From Lysinibacillus sp. B2A1 (GTDB lineage Bacteria > Bacillota > Bacilli > Bacillales_A > Planococcaceae), in the NCBI GenBank assembly GCA_002973635.1, contig CP027224.1, forward strand, positions 1,498,501 to 1,562,500: 64,000 bases of DNA, read 5' to 3'. Below the pieces are notes generated by a model. That model made no database searches, was not told the origin of the DNA, and saw only the letters and a list, made by a program, of their open reading frames with translations. This document shows positions 8,527 to 17,487 of this stretch, piece by piece. Position numbers and translations under genes: made by a program. Position 1 is the stretch's first letter; every line of letters begins with the position of its first letter.

Positions 8527-10169
8527 TTACTTTTCTAGTATGATTTCTTCGATAATATTTTTTTTAGGTGGAGAAGGAGGTACGTTTGGATTATTACTGC
8601 CTCCTGGATTATTTGACCCGCCGTTATTTCCTGGTGAAACGATACTTTCACCAAAAGTTACTGAGGCACCTCCATCAACAATAATAGTATCGGCTACAAT
8701 GGCACCTTTAATATGAGCTCCAGCCTCCACTTTAACGTTAGCATTAGGAGCTATTATATGTTGACCCGTTGAAGTAAATCCTCCATTAAATGTGACATTA
8801 TCCCCGCCTGTATAAATATTTCCTTTTACGCTAGCCCCAGCAGCGAATGTTAAATCAGCCTCTTGTGCATAAAAGGAGCCTGAAATTTTAGTATCAGCAG
8901 AAAATTTTACTGGAGCTGAGCCACTATATGAAAAATTAACCTGATTAACATCGCCATTTGGGTTAAATGAACCAGTAATATTTACAGAATTTTGAACATA
9001 AATATTTAATTTCCCTGTTCCTACTATTTCAATATGTCCTCTTAAAATATCAAGGTTTTCAATATATAGGTCCTTATCTGTATCTCCAACATTAATAATT
9101 ATTTTATTGTTTTGATCGACTTTAAATTGTTTAAAATGTGTATCCTCTGTTAAATTAAGTGTGTAATTATTTGTCATCCAGTTATCTGCTTGGAAATTGC
9201 CATTATTAATAATATTAGTTTTATTCCACTGACTAGCTGCGACTTCTTCATTTGGTGGATAATTTAACTGAGATAGATCATTCATTTTATCACTAGGAAA
9301 TGGTGCAAGTACATTGCCCGCAGGAAAATCCTTTGCTGCGGTTACTTGATTTTTTAAGTATTCTAAGCCTGAATTATCAACATTAAAATTTTCAGGAGAA
9401 GTGCCTATACTCCCGGTGATAGATGATCCCCAGTTAATGAAATGTTACCTCCAGCACTTACCACATTCCCATCAATCTTACCTCCAGCATTTACAATTAT
9501 ATTGCCTTTTGTTTGCACAGTAAAATCACTTGGAACATAATGATTTTCATTTGAATTACCATTTGAGCCCCCATTATTAGAACCCCCGTTGTTAGTTCCT
9601 TCGTTATCATTTGAATTTGTATATTCTAATGCGATTTTTATGCTTTGTTGTAAGGTTCTTTCTATGGATGTTCCTTCAAATTGCCCTGTTGATTCAATCA
9701 CATATTGAAGTTCATTTTGGTTTATTTTCTCTAATGTAAGATTAACTATTGCTTTAGGTGTTTTTCCAAATTGATTTTCAAAATCAAGATTATTAATTAT
9801 ATCTTTTTTATCATTCTCGGTTGTAGGATAGCCCAGTGAATTTAATTCAACGATTAAAAAGTTACTGAATTCTGGTTTAGGTTTATTTGGTTCTTTTTCA
9901 AAAGCGAGTTTAGCCTCATCGTATTTTTCAACTGCCGCATTGTATGCAGTTTCTATATTTTGATTAAAATTTTCACGTCCATAATTCAATCCAGCTTCCG
10001 CAATATAGTAGATAGATTGGTCATCTCTTTCATGAGCAGAAGTAGTTAATGTATTGTTAGAGAATCTTAAAATACTTAATCCGAGCACAGTTACTAAAAT
10101 AATAGTTATAAAGACGAGTAGAAAAGCATAGCCTTTCTCGTTTCTCAATAAAGATGTATGTCTTTTCAT
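8527..10169 (-). pseudogene. PilX-like minor pilin fused to bactofilin-like repeats, frameshifted
   Basis: Two open frames (10169-9405 and 9285-8527) join into one product of about 547 residues if one base is added to the GGG run at about 9413-9415. The reading between them is open and sensible: after SLTGDHLSPG it continues GSIGTSPENFNVDNSGLEYL. The N-terminus has a prepilin-like leader (Gly13, then YAFLLVF) and the PilX-type IYYIAEAGLNYG segment. A Gly/Asn/Ser linker follows (about 190-210), then bactofilin-like beta-strand repeats (GNIIVNAGG, GNIYTGG, KGAIVADTIIVDGG), a Pro-rich stretch and a charged end. It is the last gene of a three-gene minor pilin operon. A sequencing error, phase variation in the G run, or real decay are all possible. 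Confidence 0.72.
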
Positions 10170-10200
10170 AAAACTCCCCCTATTTTCTAATTTTTTGCGA

Positions 10201-10632
10201 TTATGGTTTTTTTCTTGATGTTAATTCTGTTCGTATTTCTTGATCGTGTTTGCTTTTTAAACGTATAGTAAGGGTAGAGCTGCTCTCTTGATTACTAAGT
10301 TCGAATACTTCCATATCAGTGGCGATAATTTCACCATTACGTGTAATTTCATTGTCAGAAAGTACGTATGTTTGCTCAATCTTTACCCCATCGACTATAG
10401 TTGTAAAAGTGTAGGTAGCTTCGTCAAATTTTACTGATTTCCGAAAATCCTTCGTAATCAATTTAAGAACAATAGATGTATTCTGTAACTCTTTATTTTT
10501 AGTTAGTTGTTTTTGATAAGTAGATGTGCTAAATCCTAATATATTCATTAAAAGAACGGAAATGATACTAAATATGACTAATACTGCTAGCACTTCAACT
10601 AGGGTTAAACCCTGTTGCTGTTTAATTCGCAT
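10201..10632 (-). CDS. prepilin-type minor pilin (PilW-like)
   Basis: A 143-residue protein with a class III/type IV prepilin leader: short basic MRIKQQQG, then cleavage before LTLVEV, with the Glu at position 5 of the mature form and a hydrophobic helix to about residue 35. The rest is a small beta-rich domain, as in PilW/GspJ pseudopilins. It should be processed by the prepilin peptidase at 19799. It lies 7 bp after the preceding minor pilin gene, and SD GGAGG overlaps that gene's end. Confidence 0.82.
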   Translation of the reverse strand: MRIKQQQGLTLVEVLAVLVIFSIISVLLMNILGFSTSTYQKQLTKNKELQNTSIVLKLITKDFRKSVKFDEATYTFTTIVDGVKIEQTYVLSDNEITRNGEIIATDMEVFELSNQESSSTLTIRLKSKHDQEIRTELTSRKKP

Positions 10633-10639
10633 ATGTTTA

Positions 10640-11101
10640 TCAGCCTCCTAACTTGTATCTGTTTTCTATCTTGCTTTTTAACGTTTCAGTCCCATTAACT
10701 TCCTCATAGACTTCTACAACAATCGTTGTTAACTGTAATTCTGGATGAACATTGTCCTTCTCCATTTTTAATTTTATTCTTATATTATCTTTTTGCTTTT
10801 CCCAAGAGTTTAGATTTCCCACATATTCAGGTTCTGATGGGGTAGAGGATCGACTTTGCTCATTTAACTTACTTACAATTTCTTCAGGTGAGTTATAAAT
10901 TCTATGTTTATAGATGTTTTCCATTTCCTTTTGCGCAATATAGGTAGCATTTACAATATCTCCAGAGGTTGCTGTTGTTTTATTAGATTGCATAAATAAC
11001 CCCATGAAACTCAAAAGTATGATAGAGATTAAAACAATTGAAGCGATAACTTCTACTAAAGTAAGACCTTGTTCTTGATTAACATAACTAGTCTTTCTCA
11101 T
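10640..11101 (-). CDS. prepilin-type minor pilin (PilV/GspI-like)
   Basis: A 153-residue protein with the prepilin leader MRKTSYVNQEQG, then LTLVEVIASIVLISIILLSF. Gly12 is the processing site and Glu is at mature position 5. The globular part has YIAQKEMENIY, which is common in PilV/GspI. First gene of the minus-strand minor pilin operon, with SD GGGAGGAG. It probably forms the pilus tip complex with the next two gene products. Confidence 0.82.
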   Translation of the reverse strand: MRKTSYVNQEQGLTLVEVIASIVLISIILLSFMGLFMQSNKTTATSGDIVNATYIAQKEMENIYKHRIYNSPEEIVSKLNEQSRSSTPSEPEYVGNLNSWEKQKDNIRIKLKMEKDNVHPELQLTTIVVEVYEEVNGTETLKSKIENRYKLGG

Positions 11102-11510
11102 TTTTCTCCTCCCAAAATAAATAATTTTTTCTATAAATGACTCTTTTCAATTGAAATTTCAAACTACATTAAATGTTAAATCTAAAAAGTGATTTAATTT
11201 AATAATTCTATTCATATATTTTTAATTACTTCTTCCTACTTCATTTGGAACCATTAAAGCTCCTTTGATTAAAACTAGATAAAAATGACTATTAAGGATA
11301 TTATAACGAAATTCTAGAACTATATCTAATGGAATTTATCTTATTTTATAATTCTATAGAACTACTTTTTGAATATTTTTTGAATGATTACAGAAGTTTT
11401 AAAAAAAAATCGGAAAAAAGTTGCATTTTTATTAGTGTCAAAATACTATAGATGTAGTATCATTTTGTATATAAATAGAAATTCCATTAGTGAATGGAAG
11501 GGTGAGATGG
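11102..11510. other. divergent intergenic region of the pilus locus
   Basis: About 409 bp of very AT-rich DNA separates the minus-strand minor pilin operon from the plus-strand pilus operon. It holds the plus-strand promoter at 11421-11449 and a short inverted repeat ATACTAT/ATAGTAT pattern around 11443-11460. No gene is visible. No convincing minus-strand promoter could be fixed. Confidence 0.5.
11421..11449 (+). promoter_or_regulatory. sigma-A promoter of the type IV pilus operon
   Basis: TTGCAT (11421-11426) and TACTAT (11444-11449) are exactly 17 bp apart, 62 bp before the vanW-like start. Confidence 0.65.
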
Positions 11511-12839
11511 ATGAAAACATACATAAAAATAATTAGTATCATATTGGCAATGGTTCTAATTGTAGGAATTTTTGTTCCATCACTTGTGCTAAATGGCACA
11601 GTTTTTGCGAAAGAAAGTCCTGAAGATTCAACAATTGGTGGTATTTCGGTTGAAGGGCTAAATAAAGAAGAGTGCCTTCAGACTATTCGCGATGCTGTGG
11701 AGAAATGGCAGGAAACTCCCCTTATTATTAGTGGTGGTGGAACTGAGCAGGAACTGGATGCACATGATTTACAGTTTGATATAGAGCAGGTAGTTACCCA
11801 ATATGAGGAGCTGTCAAAAAAGTCATGGTTTGCCTTTTGGGAAAGTAAAAGAACTGTTCAGCTCCCAATCCCAGTAATAGCTGGTGTCAATACAAAGAAA
11901 GCTGTGAAAAGTAATTCGCAATGGAAAACAGAGGAAACAATTGCGATGGTTCTTAATCAGGCTGGAAATTTAGGCAGCCATCAGATCAATGCAGTATTAG
12001 TAGATGTCAGTTCATTAGAGAATGAACGAATCGCTTTTCAAATAAGTGATATTCCGAAGAATGCTGACAATATAGAGGGATTGCTTGATACGCTTAATAA
12101 TCAGTTAATTGCACCGAATCAAAAAATGTCTCTACTGCAGTTGCTTGGAGAGCAGGCGAATTCGGTTCATATAGAAACCCTTAATTTTATTGCTTCAATG
12201 GTCTATAGCACGATCCTACAAACAGATTATGCGATTTTAGAACGACATGCTCAAGCCGTTCCACCCTCTTACCTACAGCAAGGGTTGGAGGCAGAGCTGA
12301 ATGTGGTGCTTGCCAAGGATTTGCAATTTGTGAATACCTCAGCTCAGCTTAGTAAACTAAAAGCTACGATGGAAGGAAATCAGTTGAAAATTGAAATATG
12401 GTCTGCGGAAAAAGACAAGGAAGTAACCGTTCGTGTGACGAAGGATAAGATTGTCAGACCTAGAATTATAGCTCGCTATTCAGATGAGCTAGCTGCTGGT
12501 CAGGAAAAGATTGAGCAGGAGGGGCAGGAGGGCGTTCGTATTGAAATATATCGCTCCATCCGTGTCAAAGGCGGCTCTTCGGAGGAACAGCTTGTTAGTC
12601 GAGACTATTATGCTCCTGTCAACCGTATTGTTGTACGATCATCTCGTAAGCTTGAAGCCTCTGAAAGTGTCGTGACAGATCAGCAAAAGACAGCAACAGA
12701 TTCTGATTTACAGATGGATTTAGATGGTAATGGCTTACCTGATGCAAATACATCTACAACAGAACAGAAGCAAGATGGACCAGAAATTGTCTATGGCTAC
12801 TATGATAAGGGCGGAAATTTTGTACAAACAAGCCCTTAA
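11511..12839 (+). CDS. VanW/G5 domain surface protein, first gene of the pilus operon
   Basis: Start chosen at ATG 11511 after GGAAGGGTGAG; an in-frame ATG at 11490 lies before that SD. The 442-residue product has an N-terminal signal/anchor helix (about 5-30). Next comes a region like PG-binding domain 4 (about 40-130), then a diverged VanW segment (LERHAQAVPPSYLQQ), and a G5 domain (about 320-390) ending in RIVVRSS. Near the C-terminus is DLDGNGLPDAN, which looks like a calcium-binding loop. It probably sits outside the membrane in the cell wall. Its place before pilB suggests a role in carrying or displaying the pilus, but this is inferred. Confidence 0.78.
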   Translation: MKTYIKIISIILAMVLIVGIFVPSLVLNGTVFAKESPEDSTIGGISVEGLNKEECLQTIRDAVEKWQETPLIISGGGTEQELDAHDLQFDIEQVVTQYEELSKKSWFAFWESKRTVQLPIPVIAGVNTKKAVKSNSQWKTEETIAMVLNQAGNLGSHQINAVLVDVSSLENERIAFQISDIPKNADNIEGLLDTLNNQLIAPNQKMSLLQLLGEQANSVHIETLNFIASMVYSTILQTDYAILERHAQAVPPSYLQQGLEAELNVVLAKDLQFVNTSAQLSKLKATMEGNQLKIEIWSAEKDKEVTVRVTKDKIVRPRIIARYSDELAAGQEKIEQEGQEGVRIEIYRSIRVKGGSSEEQLVSRDYYAPVNRIVVRSSRKLEASESVVTDQQKTATDSDLQMDLDGNGLPDANTSTTEQKQDGPEIVYGYYDKGGNFVQTSP

Positions 12840-12857
12840 AAGAGAGGAGTACTTTTC

Positions 12858-14528
12858 ATGTCAGCAAAAGCTGGAAGGAAACGACTAGGTGATTTACTCG
12901 TAGAATCAGGTGTAATTACACCACAGCAATTAGAGTACGCGCTAACTGAAAAGTCAAAAGAAGAAAAGCTTGGCGACTTTTTAATTAAAAAGAATTACTT
13001 AACAGAGCAGCAGCTTATTGAAGTGCTCGAGTTTCAGCTTGGGATTCCTCATATTAATTTAAACCAATATACGATTAGCCCTGATTTACTGCAGTTGATA
13101 CCTGCTGAGCTAGCCAAACGCGCAAACATTATGCCAGTGCGCAAGGAAAGAAATAAGCTCTTTATAGCAATGGCAGACCCGATGGATTACTTTGCTATCG
13201 AGGAAGTGCGTATGGCTACCGGCTGTCAAATTGAAACAAGTATTGCGGCGAAGGACGATTTGTATCGAACAATTACCAAATACTATGACCTACAGGAATC
13301 AATGGATGCAGCTCTGTCCGATATGGCAACATCCAGCATTGATATGCAAACGGATATCGAACGTGAGGATTCACCAATTGTTCGCCTTGTTAATCAAATT
13401 ATTGCAAATGGTGTGGCACAACGAGCTAGTGATATTCACTTTGACCCACAGGAAACCGATCTGCGTGTACGTTATCGTGTTGATGGTGTCCTAAGAACAG
13501 AGCGTTCCTTGCCAAAAAATATGCAAAGTGTTGTGTTGGCCCGTATCAAAATTATGGGAAATCTCAATATTACAGAAAATCGAATTCCACAGGATGGGCG
13601 TATTAAATCAACCATTAATTTCCGACCAATTGATATTCGACTTTCCACGCTACCAACCGTTTATGGAGAAAAGGTTGTAATGCGTATCTTAGATTTAGCA
13701 AACGCTGTAAACGGTATTGAGCAGCTTGATTTTTCTGATCAAAATGAAGCATTATTTCGCTCCATGATTGAGCATCCCAATGGTATTGTCCTGATTACAG
13801 GTCCAACTGGATCGGGAAAATCCTCCACACTTTATGCGGCATTAAATGAATTAAACGACGATGGTGTCAATATTATTACTGTCGAAGATCCTGTTGAGTA
13901 TCAATTGGCGGGTGTGAATCAGATTCAGGTAAAGGAAGAGGTTGGGCTCACATTCGCGACAGGGCTACGTTCTATCCTGCGTCAAGACCCAGATATTGTA
14001 ATGATTGGGGAAATTAGAGATTTAGAAACAGCACAAATTGCGACACGTGCTTCATTAACAGGGCATTTAGTGTTAAGTACCCTGCATACAAATAGTGCCA
14101 TCGATTCTATCTCACGTTTGCAGGATATGGGCATTGAATCATTTTTATTATCATCTTCATTAGTTGGTATTATGGCACAGCGGCTTGTTAGACGGAACTG
14201 TAGAGATTGCTCTGAAATCTATACATTTACTGAATATGAGTTAGCTATTTTAAAAGATAATGGCATTCTAGATGTAACGCAGGGACGTAAGGGACGTGGC
14301 TGTGCCGCATGTAATTTTACTGGTTATCGGGGCAGGATGGCTATTCATGAAATCCTACCAGTTGATCGTCATGTGAAGGAATTAATTATCCATGAGGTTG
14401 GCGATCAGAAAATCAGAGAATATATGAAGCAGCAACACTTTAAAACATTGCTAATGGATGGTTTACAAAAGGTTGCAGCAGGACAGACAACAATATCTGA
14501 AATCTTACGTGTTGCAAGTAAAGAGTAG
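12858..14528 (+). CDS. pilB: type IV pilus extension ATPase PilB
   Basis: A 556-residue GspE/PulE/PilB ATPase that drives pilin polymerisation at the inner membrane. It has two MshEN-type repeats at the N-terminus (about 1-140), Walker A GPTGSGKSST (about 315), an Asp box and Walker B (DIVMIGEIRD, about 378), and the zinc-binding pairs CRDC (about 449) and CAAC (about 482). Full length. SD AGAGGAG is 10 nt upstream. It is followed after 12 bp by pilT. Confidence 0.93.
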   Translation: MSAKAGRKRLGDLLVESGVITPQQLEYALTEKSKEEKLGDFLIKKNYLTEQQLIEVLEFQLGIPHINLNQYTISPDLLQLIPAELAKRANIMPVRKERNKLFIAMADPMDYFAIEEVRMATGCQIETSIAAKDDLYRTITKYYDLQESMDAALSDMATSSIDMQTDIEREDSPIVRLVNQIIANGVAQRASDIHFDPQETDLRVRYRVDGVLRTERSLPKNMQSVVLARIKIMGNLNITENRIPQDGRIKSTINFRPIDIRLSTLPTVYGEKVVMRILDLANAVNGIEQLDFSDQNEALFRSMIEHPNGIVLITGPTGSGKSSTLYAALNELNDDGVNIITVEDPVEYQLAGVNQIQVKEEVGLTFATGLRSILRQDPDIVMIGEIRDLETAQIATRASLTGHLVLSTLHTNSAIDSISRLQDMGIESFLLSSSLVGIMAQRLVRRNCRDCSEIYTFTEYELAILKDNGILDVTQGRKGRGCAACNFTGYRGRMAIHEILPVDRHVKELIIHEVGDQKIREYMKQQHFKTLLMDGLQKVAAGQTTISEILRVASKE

Positions 14529-14540
14529 GAGGTGAGCGGA

Positions 14541-15587
14541 ATGACAGCATATTCAATTATTGAGTTATTACATCGTTCCTTTGAAGTAAAGGCATCTGAT
14601 TTACATTTAACAAAAGGAGTGCCACCTGTTTATCGAATTCATGGTCAGCTTGAACACTATGGCACGGAGCCATTAGATAGTGCCGATTTATTAGAAATGG
14701 TGAAAACGATTTTACCTATTCATAAGCAGCAGGAATTCGAGGAGAAGGGGGAGACGGATTTTAACTATTCTCTACCTGGGAAATGTCGATTTCGTGTTAA
14801 TGCTTATCATCAGCGCAATGAGGTATCAGTCGCGGCTCGTTTAATCGAGGCAAAAATACCTTCCATTGAAACGTTAAATATGCCGCAGGTGCTCTATCAG
14901 CTTGCAGAAAAGCCACAGGGATTAATTTTAGTAACAGGTCCAACTGGCTCTGGGAAATCCACAACACTGGCTGCCATGATTGACTATATTAATGAAACGA
15001 GAGCAAAGCATATTATTACACTTGAGGACCCGATCGAATACTTACACTCACATAAAAAATCCATTATCAATCAGCGTGAGGTTGGTGTCGATACGAAAAG
15101 CTTTGCTAATGGCTTACGGGCTTCGTTACGTCAGGACCCTGACATTATTTTAGTAGGGGAGATGCGTGATTACGAAACAATCTCTACAGCAATCACCGCA
15201 GCAGAGACAGGTCACTTAGTGATGGCAACACTACATACAAGTAGTGCACCAACAACAATTGACCGTATTATCGATGTTTTTCCGCCCCATCAGCAGGCAC
15301 AAATTCGCGTACAGCTAGCGAATGTCTTACAGGGGATTGTTTCGCAAAGATTATTTGTGCGCAAGGACGTGAAGGGACGTATTGCAGCAACAGAAATTCT
15401 TGTGCAGGCACCGTCTATTTCCAATTTAATTCGCAATGAAAAGGTACATCAAATTCCAAGTGTGATGCAAACAAGTAAGGCACTAGGGATGCATACGCTT
15501 CAATCGTCGATCCAGCAATTAATTACAACAGGGAAAATCTCACTTGAGGATGCGAGACCGTATATGAATGCGGGGGAATATAGTTGA
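14541..15587 (+). CDS. pilT: type IV pilus retraction ATPase PilT
   Basis: Start set at ATG 14541 because AGGAGGTGAG lies just before it; GTG 14532 is inside the SD. The 348-residue hexameric ATPase has Walker A GPTGSGKSTT (about 132), Walker B DIILVGEMRD (about 202) and the HLVMATLHT box. It has the short N-terminal PAS-like domain of PilT rather than the long PilB one. It disassembles the pilus and so allows twitching or retraction. It ends inside the start of pilC. Confidence 0.93.
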   Translation: MTAYSIIELLHRSFEVKASDLHLTKGVPPVYRIHGQLEHYGTEPLDSADLLEMVKTILPIHKQQEFEEKGETDFNYSLPGKCRFRVNAYHQRNEVSVAARLIEAKIPSIETLNMPQVLYQLAEKPQGLILVTGPTGSGKSTTLAAMIDYINETRAKHIITLEDPIEYLHSHKKSIINQREVGVDTKSFANGLRASLRQDPDIILVGEMRDYETISTAITAAETGHLVMATLHTSSAPTTIDRIIDVFPPHQQAQIRVQLANVLQGIVSQRLFVRKDVKGRIAATEILVQAPSISNLIRNEKVHQIPSVMQTSKALGMHTLQSSIQQLITTGKISLEDARPYMNAGEYS

Positions 15588-16789
15588 CCGTATTTCGCTA
15601 TAATGGGCGCACAAAAGCAGGCGTACAGAAAAAGGGTGTTATTGAAGCATCAAATAAACAGGCTGCGATTGAAAAGCTGCGCAAGCAAGGCATTAATGCG
15701 CGTGAGGTACAGGAATCCACTAGTATTTTACATAAGGAGCTTGCGATTGCACGAAAGGTAAAGCATCAGGACTTTGTTGTCTATTGCCGCCAGTATGCCA
15801 CATTAATACGTGCTGGTATTTCCGTTGTAGAGGCTACCCAAATTTTAGCCGCACAAACCAAAAATAAAACGTTAAAAAAGGCTCTGCTTGAGGTAGAGGA
15901 AGATATTCGGAGTGGTACAGCCTTTTCAGATGCCGCAGCCAAGCATCCAAAGGTATTTCCAATCTTATTTGTTAATATGATGCGGGCTGGAGAGGCTACA
16001 GGAAGTATTGACGATACATTGGATAGACTAGCCAATACATTAGAGAAGCAGTATAGCATCAAAAAGAAAATAACATCAGCACTTACCTACCCTGCGATTT
16101 TATCCATTTTAACCGTTGCCGTCGGATTATTTTTAATGGTCTTTATTGTACCAACCTTTATGGCTACCTTTAAGGATATGGATATGGAAATGCCACTGCT
16201 AACAGTGATTGTAGTTGGAATTAGTGATTGGCTTATTGCTAACTGGTATTTTGTGATTTTAGCCTTGGTTATCATAGTTATTGGCTTTATTCTTTTATAT
16301 AAAAATAATAAGACATTTATTTATTCAATCAATATTATGATTTTGCGTATGCCTATATTTGGTTCATTAATGCAAAAAAGCGTTATTGCTCGAATGACAC
16401 GAACATTAGCTACGCTATTTAGTAGCTCTGTGCCAATCTTAAACGCTTTAACCATCGTTGAAAAGGTAGCAGGCAATCCTGTTATAGCCAAGGTGGTTTT
16501 AGAGGCTCGGGATAATTTAGAAAAGGGTGGCACCTTATCCGAGCCCCTCGAAAAAAGCTGGCTCTTCCCACCACTTGTCTCACAAATGGCTGCTATCGGT
16601 GAACGAACTGGCTCACTCGATTATATGCTAGAAAAGGTAGCAGATTTTTATGAGGAGGAAGTAGATCGTGCAGTCGATACCCTAAAATCACTTGTTGAGC
16701 CATTAATGATTTTAGTACTGGCGTTGGTAGTGGGTATTATTATTGCAGCAATCTTCCTACCAATGTTCAAATTATACGAAAATATGTAA
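15584..16789 (+). CDS. pilC: type IV pilus inner-membrane platform protein PilC
   Basis: A 401-residue GspF/PilC protein with two repeated cytoplasmic GspF domains (about 65-190 and 270-395). Each is followed by hydrophobic segments (about 170-195, 210-240, 375-398). It joins the ATPases to the growing pilus. It starts at TTG 15584, overlapping the pilT stop by 4 bp, with SD GGGGGAA just upstream; coupled translation is likely. Confidence 0.92.
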   Translation: MTVFRYNGRTKAGVQKKGVIEASNKQAAIEKLRKQGINAREVQESTSILHKELAIARKVKHQDFVVYCRQYATLIRAGISVVEATQILAAQTKNKTLKKALLEVEEDIRSGTAFSDAAAKHPKVFPILFVNMMRAGEATGSIDDTLDRLANTLEKQYSIKKKITSALTYPAILSILTVAVGLFLMVFIVPTFMATFKDMDMEMPLLTVIVVGISDWLIANWYFVILALVIIVIGFILLYKNNKTFIYSINIMILRMPIFGSLMQKSVIARMTRTLATLFSSSVPILNALTIVEKVAGNPVIAKVVLEARDNLEKGGTLSEPLEKSWLFPPLVSQMAAIGERTGSLDYMLEKVADFYEEEVDRAVDTLKSLVEPLMILVLALVVGIIIAAIFLPMFKLYENM

Positions 16790-16892
16790 GTGAGAATTTG
16801 GTTTATTTTCTAAAATGAAAGAATTGATTGGCTTTCACTAGATAACTATATTTGTGGGATCTTGAATTGTATCTTTAAAAAGGAAGTTCGTG

Positions 16893-16920
16893 TTGACACA
16901 CTTCATATATAAAATATAAT
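16893..16920 (+). promoter_or_regulatory. strong pilA promoter very close to the start codon
   Basis: TTGACA (16893-16898) and TATAAT (16915-16920) are 16 bp apart, almost a consensus sigma-A promoter. The SD (AAGGGGG, 16921-16927) begins directly after the -10 box, so a usual transcription start near 16927 would remove most of it. pilA may therefore be made from a very short leader, or mainly from the upstream operon transcript. Confidence 0.65.
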
Positions 16921-16934
16921 AAGGGGGAATTAAC

Positions 16935-17387
16935 ATGTTCAAGAAATTAATGAACAAAAAGCTTTTGAAAAATCAGAAGGGTTTAACGCTTGTCGAATTA
17001 TTAGCAGTTGTCGTTATTTTAGCGATTGTTGCTGCAATTGCGATCCCTGCGATTGGGAATATTATTGAGAATTCACGTTATACGGCAGTAAAGGCAGATG
17101 CAACTAATATTATAAGTGCAGCGAATTTGTACTATACGGATACTCCTAGTGCAAGTAGTCCCGTAACTGCTACTATTTTGATAGAAAAAGGTTTTTTAAA
17201 GTCTACAGGTAAATTCCCAGGTACTACAACAGTTTCAAAGGGTGACCTTGAAATAAAAGCTGAGGTTACAACTGCATTACGTTATCCTATTAGTTTTAAT
17301 AATACATCACTTGATACAATTAATAAAGATACTAAAAAAGGTAGCGAAATTAAAGCTGCCTATACAGTAGGAGAAAAAACTGATTAG
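16935..17387 (+). CDS. pilA: major type IV pilin PilA
   Basis: A 150-residue prepilin with a basic 16-residue leader ending in Gly16. The conserved LTLVELLAVVVILAIVAAIA helix follows, with Glu at mature position 5. The globular part has the NSRYTAVKADATNIISAANLYY stretch typical of Gram-positive type IV pilins and no Cys pair. It is the only gene here with its own near-consensus promoter, as expected for the main subunit, and a stable hairpin follows it. Processed by the peptidase at 19799. Confidence 0.92.
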   Translation: MFKKLMNKKLLKNQKGLTLVELLAVVVILAIVAAIAIPAIGNIIENSRYTAVKADATNIISAANLYYTDTPSASSPVTATILIEKGFLKSTGKFPGTTTVSKGDLEIKAEVTTALRYPISFNNTSLDTINKDTKKGSEIKAAYTVGEKTD

Positions 17388-17400
17388 TCCTCCCAACCTC

Positions 17401-17428
17401 CCCAGAAATGCATCCATGCATTTCTGGG
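17401..17428 (+). repeat. 13-bp perfect hairpin between pilA and pilM
   Basis: Arms CCCAGAAATGCAT and ATGCATTTCTGGG are separated by CC. No T tract follows, so it is not a standard terminator. It more likely stabilises pilA mRNA or partly blocks read-through into pilM. Inference. Confidence 0.7.
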
Positions 17429-17487
17429 TGGGAAATGGATGACTAATTCATTCACCTATGAGGTAGCTGAAAAGGGGGTCTATTCAC

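Noticed and set aside
9404..9420. Programmed -1 frameshift in the pilin/bactofilin gene
   Set aside because: A -1 shift would join the frames, but there is no slippery heptamer and no nearby stem-loop. A one-base loss in the GGG run is simpler.
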